64,000 nt of DNA from a candidate division KSB1 bacterium (GTDB taxonomy: Bacteria; Zhuqueibacterota; Zhuqueibacteria; Thermofontimicrobiales; Thermofontimicrobiaceae). Shown here in pieces: positions 28,083-36,249 of this stretch. The stretch covers positions 1-64,000 of the forward strand of contig JAPDPQ010000012.1 of NCBI GenBank assembly GCA_034506395.1. Reading direction: 5' to 3'. Below the pieces are notes generated by a model that was not told the origin of the DNA, made no database searches, and saw only the letters and a list, made by a program, of their open reading frames with translations. The position numbers and the translations under genes are program-made. Position 1 is the stretch's first letter; each line of letters opens with the position of its first letter.

Positions 28083-28841
28083 TTATGCAGCTGGATCAAT
28101 GATGATCTCAATCCGCTGATCTTGCTGCCAGCCATGCAATTCTGCCGCAATGGCCAGGATATTATTCTTAAGAATCCTTTGCACAAATGGAACCATAGGG
28201 ATTTCCCGTTGGCCGATTTTTAGGCGAATCGTGCCCTGTTGAATGTGGCAATCCTGATAAGTTTTCTCTCCCTGAATAATCGCCTCAACAAGCTCAGCGC
28301 AAGTCAACCCACAGCGCTGGCAGCATTGATCATCCACATACGGCAACATGGGAAAGACTTTAGCTTGAACCAGATCGAATAATTCATCTGCTTGCTGCGC
28401 ATCTAATACGTTGAACACTGGCATTCCCCGATACTCGTTTCGGGTATTGGCAACGACACCAGCGATTGCAAAGGTGCGGCGATCGATCAAATCATCCAGA
28501 TCTTCTTCGGTTCTGCCACAGACAATTTTGGGAAGCGGAAATTGTTTGAAACCCTCTACCACTAACCAGTCGCAAGGGATTTTAGAGGCAATTTCTAAAA
28601 ATTCCATTCGACGGTAGTACATGAAATCCGTCTCCCGCTCCCCACGTGCGATCACCAAATCTGCACCAGCTTGCTTATGGACATAAGTATTGGAATTCGG
28701 AGTATCCAATTCAAAATCTTCCCGATGAATATCCTTGATTGTTGCCACAGAAAATCGGGCGCGCTTTAAGCGTTTCACCAACTCATGTACAGTTGTCGTT
28801 TTGCCAGATTTATGATAGCCGACGATTTGCAAGGCGTACAT
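28083..28841 (-). CDS. mobB: MobB-like molybdopterin-guanine dinucleotide protein with cysteine-rich C-terminal domain
   Basis: A 252-residue GTP-binding protein. The N-terminal P-loop (residues 8-16, GYHKSGKTT), TIKDIHREDFELD and DTPNSNTYVHKQAGADLVIA are MobB hallmarks; MobB assists guanylation of the molybdenum cofactor. After about residue 160 there is an extension that E. coli MobB lacks. It has a cysteine set at 173, 174, 177, 181 and 198 (CCQRCGLTCAEL...QDC) that could bind an iron-sulfur cluster or zinc, followed by a small basic/hydrophobic module. The gene has an AGGAG ribosome site and lies 97 bases after an ECF transporter operon in the same direction, hinting at a link to cofactor or metal supply. 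No other moa, moe or mob gene is in view. Confidence 0.85.
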   Translation of the reverse strand: MYALQIVGYHKSGKTTTVHELVKRLKRARFSVATIKDIHREDFELDTPNSNTYVHKQAGADLVIARGERETDFMYYRRMEFLEIASKIPCDWLVVEGFKQFPLPKIVCGRTEEDLDDLIDRRTFAIAGVVANTRNEYRGMPVFNVLDAQQADELFDLVQAKVFPMLPYVDDQCCQRCGLTCAELVEAIIQGEKTYQDCHIQQGTIRLKIGQREIPMVPFVQRILKNNILAIAAELHGWQQDQRIEIIIDPAA

Positions 28842-28938
28842 ATTGAGGATCTCCTGTCGATTGAGAGTGGATAGGTTTTTTCAGAATTCAAGGAGATTAC
28901 AGATTGGAGATATCTGGATTGCGCATAAGAGTACCGTT

Positions 28939-29691
28939 TTAAAAATAGATCACCCCATAGGCGTTGATGAGCATGATCACTGTTATCATTCCAAAATCCC
29001 AGGCTTTTAAAGGATAAGCTTCTTGAATTTCAATTCGGGAAACAGCACCGTAGCCACGAAGCTCCAACGCCAAAGAGGAGAAAGTCGCATAATGAATGCC
29101 CCGAATGACCAATGGCAATAGCAATTTTTTAAGCGATACGTATTTTCCCTTCAGGCTTAGCTGGTTCATATCTATGCCTCGAAATCGAAGCGTCCACAGA
29201 CCTTTCTTTGCTTCTTGAAACATGAAAGGGATGAATTTCACGGTGGTGAGAAGCAATAGGCTGAATTGCAATGATACTTTCATTTTGTTTAAGAATAAAA
29301 GAAATTCGTATAGCGAAACACGGCTGAAGATGTACGCCAGCATGAAAATAATCATGAACCGGATCCAAAGCAAAATCGCCTCGCGCAAGCCATCGGAAAA
29401 GACGATCGGCCAATTCCGAAATGCGAGGAGCACTTCGCCTTGGCGGCGAAAGACAATTTGAACCAGCGAGATAATGGTAAGGAGTAGCCCAATTTGCGAG
29501 ACGCGTCGGAGAAACATTCTGAACTCTCCTGGAGCTGTGAGGGCGATCCAGATGGAAAGAATAATCAGCCATAATAACGGCATGAAATAGCCTCGTTCTG
29601 CTATTGCCCAGATGGTCGCAGAGCAACCCAGTAGCAGAATCGTTAGGAAATGGAAATTAGGTCGGAACACGTTCATAATCAACTCGCTCAT
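28939..29691 (-). CDS. ECF transporter T component (EcfT/CbiQ family)
   Basis: A 250-residue integral membrane protein that couples the ATPases to the substrate-binding subunit. About five hydrophobic segments are evident (15-50, 65-82, 105-130, 140-160, 228-248). The two coupling-helix motifs with the Ala/Phe-Arg-Gly core are present: LWTLRFRGIDMNQ and ALELRGYGAVSR. The start overlaps the stop of the second ATPase gene by four bases (ATGA type). The transported vitamin or metal cannot be told from this subunit. Confidence 0.85.
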   Translation of the reverse strand: MSELIMNVFRPNFHFLTILLLGCSATIWAIAERGYFMPLLWLIILSIWIALTAPGEFRMFLRRVSQIGLLLTIISLVQIVFRRQGEVLLAFRNWPIVFSDGLREAILLWIRFMIIFMLAYIFSRVSLYEFLLFLNKMKVSLQFSLLLLTTVKFIPFMFQEAKKGLWTLRFRGIDMNQLSLKGKYVSLKKLLLPLVIRGIHYATFSSLALELRGYGAVSRIEIQEAYPLKAWDFGMITVIMLINAYGVIYF

Positions 29692-30308
29692 AATTCGGGC
29701 AATGAATCCACCTTATGCCAATCTGATCGTGCCAGCAATTTCATACACCAATCAATCTGATCGGCTTGATAGCCCAAAATTATAGTCTTAGGACCAGGTG
29801 GCTGATTGGTTCGATCCAATATAAAATCGACTAACTCGATAACTTTTGGGGCGAACAGATTCGCGGGGAGGTAACCAATAATGAGATAATCTGGCGATTT
29901 GACCCATTGCGTTAAAAACCAAGCGATTTTGGTTTCGCCTTCTGAGAGCGATAGCGGTGATCGATAGGCCATTTGCTCAACACCTAGCCTGGTGAGCAAT
30001 TGGCGGGCAAGGTCGAAATGGCGTGACGCAGGTTGCAGCAGTTGTTCTGCTGCTGCCGCCGCATCTGCGATCTCCTCCTGAACCGTGCGATTGAGAAATA
30101 GCGCTGGAAGCAGATTCGGCACCCAGCCAAGCCGTTGGCCGATCCTTGGTAATTGATGAGCCAGTTCACCCCATAAATTATGCTTCCGTCCGATGTGAAA
30201 TGGGGCCACAAGCTGATCGGCCAATAGGGCGTTGAGCTCTTCACTGTGCTGTTGGAGGATAATGTAATTATTCCCAATCTTGAAATTTCTTGTTAACCAA
30301 TCGATCAT
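29688..30308 (-). CDS. Degenerate ECF ATPase subunit (no Walker A, no catalytic Glu, intact signature)
   Basis: A 206-residue protein aligned by eye with EcfA-type ATPases. GWVPNLLPALFLNRTVQEEI (61-80) corresponds to the Q-loop region (GYVFQNPEDQLF.. TVEEEI) and LSEGE (121-125) to the ABC signature. The Walker B region reads YLIIGYLPANL where LILDEPTAGLD is expected, so Asp and Glu are lost. The switch region is TIILGYQADQ without His. No GxxGxGKST loop exists at the N-terminus. It therefore cannot bind ATP normally by itself but can lend its signature to a partner. The ATG at 30308 overlaps the stop of the active ATPase gene (ATGA); frames upstream of it are non-coding readthrough of that gene. 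Confidence 0.75.
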   Translation of the reverse strand: MIDWLTRNFKIGNNYIILQQHSEELNALLADQLVAPFHIGRKHNLWGELAHQLPRIGQRLGWVPNLLPALFLNRTVQEEIADAAAAAEQLLQPASRHFDLARQLLTRLGVEQMAYRSPLSLSEGETKIAWFLTQWVKSPDYLIIGYLPANLFAPKVIELVDFILDRTNQPPGPKTIILGYQADQIDWCMKLLARSDWHKVDSLPEL

Positions 30309-30970
30309 AAGCATGTTAGATGTTTTTCGTTCAACATCCATTTGCCGAAATGGTTCGTTGCACGCTGATGATCCACAAAAATCACCGTGCAGTGATTCTG
30401 GCCCAAAAACTGGAAAAATTCCAGCCATTTGGATTTCAGGGCCTCTGAAAAGGATGGAAATATCTCATCGAACAAGAAAAGCTGTGCTTGTTGGACATAG
30501 TAAATCAGGCTGAGAGCCAGAATCTTCTGCTGATGCATTGCAGTCTTAAAAGGGATGTGCCACATCTCTTTGATTTCTGGAAAAAAAACCGCGAATTCTG
30601 CTAAGCGTTGCTCCCTCCAAGTGCGGTCCGCCTTTAAGATGCCGCTGGTCAATTCGAGCTCTTGATGCAGAGATTCAGTGAGCAAAAACAGATCCAGATG
30701 CGTGCTGGGAATGTAAGCGATCTTTGGAAAAAAGGATTTCGGTGGGGCTGATATAATAGAGCGGTCCTGGATCAAGATATCCCCGGTCAATATGCTACCT
30801 CGATAAAAATGGGGGATCAGCCCAGCGATGAGATGCAGTAGGGTGGTTTTCCCAGCTCCATTTGGACCCATCAGTTGCACAACCTGCCCCGGCCCCAATT
30901 GAGCGTTAATGCCCTTCAGTAACAACGTCTCTTCCCAACCAAAATTGAGATTTTCAATCTTTAGCAGCAT
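30305..30970 (-). CDS. ECF transporter ATPase with intact Walker motifs but degenerate signature
   Basis: A 221-residue ABC ATPase. Walker A is [10 protein letters not shown] (34-43), Walker B is QLFLFDEI with Asp-168 and Glu-169, and the switch His-201 is in FVDHQRA. The place of the LSGGQ signature holds TAMHQQ (143-148), so the motif is lost. In an ABC dimer the ATP lies between Walker A/B of one subunit and the signature of the other. The neighbouring subunit has LSEGE but no Walker motifs, so the pair would have one intact and one dead site. It starts four bases after the S component gene. Confidence 0.85.
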   Translation of the reverse strand: MLLKIENLNFGWEETLLLKGINAQLGPGQVVQLMGPNGAGKTTLLHLIAGLIPHFYRGSILTGDILIQDRSIISAPPKSFFPKIAYIPSTHLDLFLLTESLHQELELTSGILKADRTWREQRLAEFAVFFPEIKEMWHIPFKTAMHQQKILALSLIYYVQQAQLFLFDEIFPSFSEALKSKWLEFFQFLGQNHCTVIFVDHQRATNHFGKWMLNEKHLTCL

Positions 30971-30973
30971 GGA

Positions 30974-31525
30974 TTACAGAAGCTTGGATTTATCAAATAT
31001 TGGAAACACCTCGATCAATGCAGAATAAAGCAACAAACTGAGCAACCCCCCGATACCGCCAAAGATGAATGCAGGGATTAAACCGAGGATCAAAGGAAGC
31101 AGAGGGATATGCATCAGGATGATTCCCACGATGGCGGAGCCAGCCGCATTGCCAAAAGCGGCGGGCAAAAACATCAACCAGCGGTATCGGAAACCTCGAA
31201 TCAACCAATAGACCAAGTCAATAACGATACCAGGAACGGTATACGTCAAAAGCGATAGGATGCCATGCGAGCCGTAAATGCCCGTTACTAGGACAATAAT
31301 GCCTTGTATAATGCCTACTAATGTGGCAGCACCGATATGTCGCACAATTAATATGGCAAGCGAAGGCCAGATCATATAGACCGCTCCAGCCAGCGAACCA
31401 GAAGGGATGAGAAAGGCGGAACCGATCAACTTAAATAATGGACCTATGATTGGCTTTAATGCCAGACCGCAAGCCGCCATTAGGGCGATAAATACTGCAT
31501 CGAGCGTTGAAATTTTATTTAGCAT
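30974..31525 (-). CDS. ECF transporter S component, YkoE-like
   Basis: A 183-residue membrane protein with about six hydrophobic helices. It contains SGSLAGAVYMIWPSLAILIV and RHIGAATLVGIIQGIIVLVT, which resemble the G..Y..W......RkPGaA pattern of YkoE-type S components (thiamine/HMP uptake in Bacillus). The assignment is by eye and the substrate is open; the adjoining mobB suggests that a molybdenum- or pterin-related substrate should also be considered. The ATG at 31525 (MLNKISTLDAVFIAL) is chosen because the first helix follows it; a GTG at 31576 is the furthest possible start. The transporter genes S-A-A-T are read in this order. Confidence 0.75.
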   Translation of the reverse strand: MLNKISTLDAVFIALMAACGLALKPIIGPLFKLIGSAFLIPSGSLAGAVYMIWPSLAILIVRHIGAATLVGIIQGIIVLVTGIYGSHGILSLLTYTVPGIVIDLVYWLIRGFRYRWLMFLPAAFGNAAGSAIVGIILMHIPLLPLILGLIPAFIFGGIGGLLSLLLYSALIEVFPIFDKSKLL

Positions 31526-31576
31526 CGAAAGCTCTTTCAAGCGATGTTTGTAAACCAAATATCTTGATACGACCAC

Positions 31577-32011
31577 ATTCGCCCATCAAAAATGAAATCA
31601 GTCTTGAACTACGGACAAAAGTGGGCATAATATATTAAAGCCTTTCATCAAAATCAACCTTTTTTCCCTTTTTCCCCAGCTCAATTTCGTGGCTAATCAA
31701 GTTTGAATAGCATTATGGGTGAACAGCATGATTAAAAGCAGCATTATGAGATCGAAGATAGTTCTTTGAAAAATCTTTCGCTACCGAGCGAACGATCGGT
31801 TAATGGTTGCTCGTGATAATTGATACCAAGATGATTATCGTCAAGATCATCAATCATATTTGGCTAATATAAGGTGCTACCAATTGTGAGGTCAGACTCC
31901 TATTTTGCTCATTTTTTCGCTTGACTATGGTCATTTAAATGCTAAATTCATTTTATGGAAATTGATCATACGATTACTTGCCAAAACAATTTATAGGAGA
32001 CAGGGAAACTG
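31577..32011. other. Divergent intergenic region between the ECF operon and the M1 peptidase gene
   Basis: A stretch of 435 bases without a gene. On the plus strand TTGACT (31921-31926) and TAAATT (31943-31948), 16 bases apart, form a fair promoter for the aminopeptidase gene. On the minus strand TAATATATTAT around 31628-31640 might serve as a -10 region for the ECF operon, but no good -35 box fits. Nothing else is recognised. Confidence 0.45.
31921..31948 (+). promoter_or_regulatory. Probable promoter of the M1 aminopeptidase gene
   Basis: TTGACT and TAAATT are separated by 16 bases, with the start expected near 31955 and a leader of about 55 bases. AGGAGACAGGGAAACTG before the ATG at 32012 is the ribosome site. 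Confidence 0.45.
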
Positions 32012-34498
32012 ATGAAAAATTTTAGCAGAACAGTGGCGTTTTTTTTGGTAATAGGATTGGCTGCGCTTGTTCAAGCGCAGGTACTGTTAGGTGGCAAATT
32101 TCAGCGCGTTCGGGAACGAACTATCGATATTGTTCATTACAGAGCGGATCTGAGCTTCGATTTTATAGAGCGAAAAATTCAAGGCACGGCCACCATAACC
32201 TTGCGGCCGCTCATCACATGTCAATTTTTCGATTTGGATGCCATTCGGTTGCACATCGAACAAGTTGACCTCCATCTCCTTCAAGGAACTCATCCTTTGA
32301 CTTTTGATCAATCGGATTCTGGTTTGAAGATAAATCTGGGAAGAAGTTATTCGCGTCAGGAGACATTGACAGTAGCGATTCGCTATTGGGCGCAGCCTAA
32401 TGCTGGTCTCTACTTTTTGAAGGATCATGATCACCCTGGCCAGTATTTCATTTACAGCTATGGGGAGGGCGGACTTCACGCCAACTGGTTGCCCATTTAT
32501 AACGAGGTTAACGATAAATTTTCGTCTGAATTCATGGTCACTGTGCCTGCCAACTATTCGGTTATATCAAATGGAGATCTTGTTGAGACTACCACGCAGT
32601 CAGATGGTCAGCGCACGTTTCATTGGAAACAAAAGTTGCCTCATTCGAATTATTTGATGGCACTTTATATTGGTGAATTTGAGCGCGGTGAGCTGACGCC
32701 AGCATTCGGTACCATCCCGCTGAACTTTTGGGTGCCTAAGGGCCGATTGAATGAAGGCGCTTATGCGTTTCGTAACACCCCGAAAATGGTGGAGTTCTTT
32801 TCCGAACGGTTTAATTACCGTTATCCCTGGGAAAAATACGATCAAGTGGCATTTCCCGATTATGCCATCGGCGCGATGGAGCATACGTCGGTCTCCGGGC
32901 ATCGGTTGTCGGTTTTGCGCGATAGCTCCGCACCAGATAATTTTGGCCCACCAGATTTCGATCGTTATTTCCAGGTCTGGTCTGCCGACGGATTGATTTC
33001 CCATGAACTCGCCCATCATTGGTTCGGCAATAATATTACCTGTCGCAACCTCAATTACATCTGGCTGAATGAAAGTTTTGCCACCTATTGCAATATGCTC
33101 TGGGATGAATTTCATCTGGGAAAGGACGCTTTCGATCTGGTTCGCCGCGAAGCTCTTGATCGGTATCTCAACTATGTCGCCAAGAAGCATCAAATTCGGC
33201 CACTCGAATATGCCTATTATGACACCCCAAGCGAGGTTTATATCATCGAAATCACCTATTTCAAGGGTGCTCTGGTGCTCCACATGCTGAGAGAAATTTT
33301 GGGGGACGACGCATTTTTCACCACCCTGAGCTATTTTCTCCATCAGCATCAATTTTCGAATGTCATCAGTAGTGAGTTCCACACTGCCATCGAAGAAGTG
33401 ACCGGCAAAAATCTGGACTGGTTTTTTGATGATTGGATTTACGGCGCTGGCCACCCGATCTTTGAGGTGAGCTATGATTATTTATCTAGCCAGAAAAAGC
33501 TGGATTTGACCGTGAAACAAGTTCAGCCGATTATCGAAGGCCAGGATCTGTTCAATCTGCCGGTCGAGATCTCGATTGTAACGCGATCAGGCAAAAAAAT
33601 TGAAACTATTTGGGCTAAAAATCGGGTCGATCGATTTTTGATAGACTGCGACGAAGCCCCATTCATGGTCAGTTTCGATGGCAAAGGTGCGCTGGTGGCA
33701 GAGATCAGATTTAAAAAATCACCGCGGGAATTGATTTATCAGCTTCAGCATGATGCGCTCCCTGGTAGAATCTGGGCGCTGCGGCAACTGGTAGAACATT
33801 ATTCGTCTCAACCTGCAACTTCAAATGCCATTCGCGAATTGTTGACTGGTAACAAATTTTGGGGATTGAAAGCAGAGGCTGTTCGGCTGCTGAGCGAGTT
33901 GCGCTCGCGCGATGCCATGCAGCTTATTCAGACTGCTCTTCATGCGAAAGATTATCATATCCGCAAGGCGGCGGTATTGGCCTTGCCGCGCTTCGAACCG
34001 TCTCTGGCAGAACCGCTGTTGCGACGGGTCATTCAAAACGATCCGCATAGCGATGTGGTTGCGACTGCTATTGTGGCGCTCGCTCGAACAAACCCTACGG
34101 CCAGTGGAGATTTTATCCGTGCCCAGATCAATCGACCTGCCTGGTATGATGAGATCCAACTGGCTTGTCTCAAGGCGTTTGAAATCATCGGCGACTCGCG
34201 ATTGGTCCCAGAAATCGCTCCTTTTGCTGGGGAAAAAAATCACGAGCACCTACGGAAAGCCGCTTTTGATGCCTGGAAGAGCTGCCAGCCTGAAGATCCC
34301 AGACTCCATCGCATTTTAATGGACTGTGCTGAGGATTCGCCACCTGGTGTGAAAGCCCATGCAGTGGAAATGTTGGGAGATCTTACCGTTTCGTCTGCTA
34401 CCGAATTATTGGAGCGAATCATCCGCGAGACAGGTGATAGCGATCTCCGTGCCATCGCTGCGGCAGCGCTGTATTCAATCACAAGGCGGAGTCAATAG
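32012..34498 (+). CDS. Exported M1-family aminopeptidase with HEAT-like C-terminal repeats
   Basis: An 828-residue zinc metallopeptidase, expected to remove N-terminal residues from peptides in the periplasm or outside the cell (signal peptide to about residue 22, cleavage near VQAQ). The substrate-anchoring motif is GAMEH (287-291) where most family members have GAMEN. The zinc site is HELAHHW (His-331, His-335) with Glu-354 in WLNESFATY, exactly the HEXXH-X18-E pattern. From about residue 600 to the end the sequence consists of alpha-helical HEAT-like repeats (LKAEAVRLLSELRSRDAMQL, RKAAVLALPRFEPSLAEPLL, VKAHAVEMLGDLTVSSATEL). The next gene starts 56 bases downstream in the same direction. 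Confidence 0.93.
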   Translation: MKNFSRTVAFFLVIGLAALVQAQVLLGGKFQRVRERTIDIVHYRADLSFDFIERKIQGTATITLRPLITCQFFDLDAIRLHIEQVDLHLLQGTHPLTFDQSDSGLKINLGRSYSRQETLTVAIRYWAQPNAGLYFLKDHDHPGQYFIYSYGEGGLHANWLPIYNEVNDKFSSEFMVTVPANYSVISNGDLVETTTQSDGQRTFHWKQKLPHSNYLMALYIGEFERGELTPAFGTIPLNFWVPKGRLNEGAYAFRNTPKMVEFFSERFNYRYPWEKYDQVAFPDYAIGAMEHTSVSGHRLSVLRDSSAPDNFGPPDFDRYFQVWSADGLISHELAHHWFGNNITCRNLNYIWLNESFATYCNMLWDEFHLGKDAFDLVRREALDRYLNYVAKKHQIRPLEYAYYDTPSEVYIIEITYFKGALVLHMLREILGDDAFFTTLSYFLHQHQFSNVISSEFHTAIEEVTGKNLDWFFDDWIYGAGHPIFEVSYDYLSSQKKLDLTVKQVQPIIEGQDLFNLPVEISIVTRSGKKIETIWAKNRVDRFLIDCDEAPFMVSFDGKGALVAEIRFKKSPRELIYQLQHDALPGRIWALRQLVEHYSSQPATSNAIRELLTGNKFWGLKAEAVRLLSELRSRDAMQLIQTALHAKDYHIRKAAVLALPRFEPSLAEPLLRRVIQNDPHSDVVATAIVALARTNPTASGDFIRAQINRPAWYDEIQLACLKAFEIIGDSRLVPEIAPFAGEKNHEHLRKAAFDAWKSCQPEDPRLHRILMDCAEDSPPGVKAHAVEMLGDLTVSSATELLERIIRETGDSDLRAIAAAALYSITRRSQ

Positions 34499-34554
34499 GA
34501 ATACAATTGGCAAGATGTAATCAAACAGTTTTCGTTTTTCGAAAGGTTGAGATC

Positions 34555-35319
34555 ATGTTCAAGAAAAATATTCCATTTTTGCTCCTCATGATCGTTTTCA
34601 GCAGTGCCAATGCTCAACAATTTCTGGTGCTGGGAATGGGGTTCAATGGTGCATATTATCAATCGAAAGGTCTCGATCGATTCAAAAAAAGCTATAACGC
34701 ATATTACGCACCATATCTGGCAACGAATTTTCATGGCCTTCAGCACGCGATGGGCTTGAGCTGGGAGTTGGGTTATCGTCGTTTAAAAGGGCTGAGCTAT
34801 GCTGCTTTGACTGGGTTTCAATATAATACGTCGAAAGACCTGGCGCGCTTTCAAATCGGTGAGAGCCGAAAGTTGGAATTGAAGCAGAGCTGCCTCTATC
34901 TTGCAGGCGAATTCGGATACGCGGTCGGAAATGTTTTCGTGAATGGAACCGCTATGTTGTTTTTCAACCGCCAAATTACTTTGACGAGCCGCTATTCGAA
35001 TCCGTTCGATGAGAATGTTCCCCAAAAGTCGCTCAATGGACGATATCTGGGGGAATCGTCCCATGCATTCGATGTTGGGATCGTTGCGGGCCTTTACCGC
35101 GATCCAGTGATCGTGACGGTGCGGTTGACATATCCAGTTAGCACAGCGGGGCAGAGTTATCCGTTACAGGATCATAGCGCCGAGAAGATCCAACAAGGGA
35201 CACAAATTTTCCCCGATGATTATGAGGCTTTTTTGAAGCGCCAGAGTTATGCAGGGGTGGGGAGTGATATCAATGGTTTGAAGGTTACTTTGATGATTGT
35301 GGCCGCATTAAAGATGTAG
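34555..35319 (+). CDS. Putative outer-membrane beta-barrel protein of unknown function
   Basis: A 254-residue protein with a signal peptide (MFKKNIPFLLLMIVFSSANAQ). The mature part alternates short hydrophobic strands with Tyr, Gly and Asn turns (LVLGMGFNGAYYQSKGL, GLSWELGYRRLKGLSYAALT, LAGEFGYAVGNVFVNGTAML, GIVAGLYRDPVIVTVRLTYP), as expected of a small eight- or ten-stranded barrel. It does not end in Phe but in LKM. An AAAGG site lies before the ATG at 34555; the frame is open 16 codons further upstream without a signal. It may be co-transcribed with the aminopeptidase. No family is recognised. Confidence 0.75.
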   Translation: MFKKNIPFLLLMIVFSSANAQQFLVLGMGFNGAYYQSKGLDRFKKSYNAYYAPYLATNFHGLQHAMGLSWELGYRRLKGLSYAALTGFQYNTSKDLARFQIGESRKLELKQSCLYLAGEFGYAVGNVFVNGTAMLFFNRQITLTSRYSNPFDENVPQKSLNGRYLGESSHAFDVGIVAGLYRDPVIVTVRLTYPVSTAGQSYPLQDHSAEKIQQGTQIFPDDYEAFLKRQSYAGVGSDINGLKVTLMIVAALKM

Positions 35320-35323
35320 ACCA

Positions 35324-35352
35324 CTGGCTGAAAGGCAGAGCCCTTCAGCCAG
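35324..35352 (+). terminator. Terminator-like hairpin after the beta-barrel gene
   Basis: CTGGCTGAA (35324-35332) pairs perfectly with TTCAGCCAG (35344-35352) over an 11-base loop that can extend the stem. It begins four bases after the stop codon. No T-run follows, so it is a structure that may stall or protect the transcript rather than a classic rho-independent terminator. Confidence 0.45.
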
Positions 35353-35469
35353 CAGGGGATTGGCTGAGCTTATGGCTTCGAGAGGCGGGGAGCAACAGAT
35401 CCTTGGCTGCTTTTTGACATCGGTGAAGTCATAACCAGTCCCCTCGATTTGCACATTGGTATTGATGGA

Positions 35470-36249
35470 TCACGGCTTTTTTGCAAGGATGATCATCCGA
35501 TTGGTTAGGCAGCCGAAATCACCATTGGCATCGCGATCCATAAAATCGCTGATGCATTCCACTGAAGAAAATCCTGCCGAAAACAGCAATGTCGAAATTT
35601 TTTGAGGGGAATAGAGGCGTGTGCAATACGTTTTGGTTCGGATATGGCCTTTGGTTGCCGAAATTACCGTCTCTTTGCTGAAAATAATATCATCTCCTAG
35701 GACCCGTTCGCGCTGAACCGTGATGTCTTCATTGACCTGATGGACAGAGAACGGTTTAAATCGTTTCAGCATATAATCACGATTGATCAGGTCCAATAAT
35801 AAGGTTCCTTTGGGCTGCAGCAAGCGATACGCTTCCTGGAGGATTTTTAAGTTCTCGCCTTCATCGATAAAATAGCCGAAAGAGCTGGCCATCACGATGA
35901 TATATTGAAAGCTTGCCTCCCGAAGCCCTACATCTCTGGCATCGCCTTGAATGAACTGTGTGCTGAAACCCGCTTGCCTGGCCTGCTGTTGGCCGAGCGT
36001 GATGAGATAATGAGAATAATCTAAAACGGTAATGTTTGTGAAACCCCGGCGCGAGAGTTCAATCGCATGCCGGCCCTGTCCGCCGCACAGATCCAGAATC
36101 GCATCAGATTTTTTGAGGTTGAGGATCTTTTCGAGACAGTTGACTTCCTGCTGGGTGAGCACCTCATCGCAGACTGATCGGGCGTCGGTGAGCAAGTAGA
36201 CTTCATCGAAAAGATCCTTCCACCACTCATTTGAGACTTCAAAGCTCAT
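35470..36249 (-). CDS. SAM-dependent class I methyltransferase
   Basis: A 259-residue cytoplasmic enzyme with the Rossmann motifs of class I methyltransferases: AILDLCGGQGRHAIELSRRG (motif I, with GxGxG as CGGQG), TVLDYSHYLITLGQQQA (acidic residue after the second strand), FIQGDARDV, and FQYIIVMASSFGYF then LLQPKGTLLLDLINRDYML. The motif DLCGGQGRHA is common among small-molecule methyltransferases. The gene overlaps the ATP-grasp-like gene by four bases (ATGA), so the two act together. Their joint product is not known. Confidence 0.85.
   Translation of the reverse strand: MSFEVSNEWWKDLFDEVYLLTDARSVCDEVLTQQEVNCLEKILNLKKSDAILDLCGGQGRHAIELSRRGFTNITVLDYSHYLITLGQQQARQAGFSTQFIQGDARDVGLREASFQYIIVMASSFGYFIDEGENLKILQEAYRLLQPKGTLLLDLINRDYMLKRFKPFSVHQVNEDITVQRERVLGDDIIFSKETVISATKGHIRTKTYCTRLYSPQKISTLLFSAGFSSVECISDFMDRDANGDFGCLTNRMIILAKKP

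Noticed and set aside
32600-33454. 284-codon minus-strand frame opposite the M1 aminopeptidase
   Set aside because: It is antisense to the zinc-site region of a clear enzyme and has no family features.
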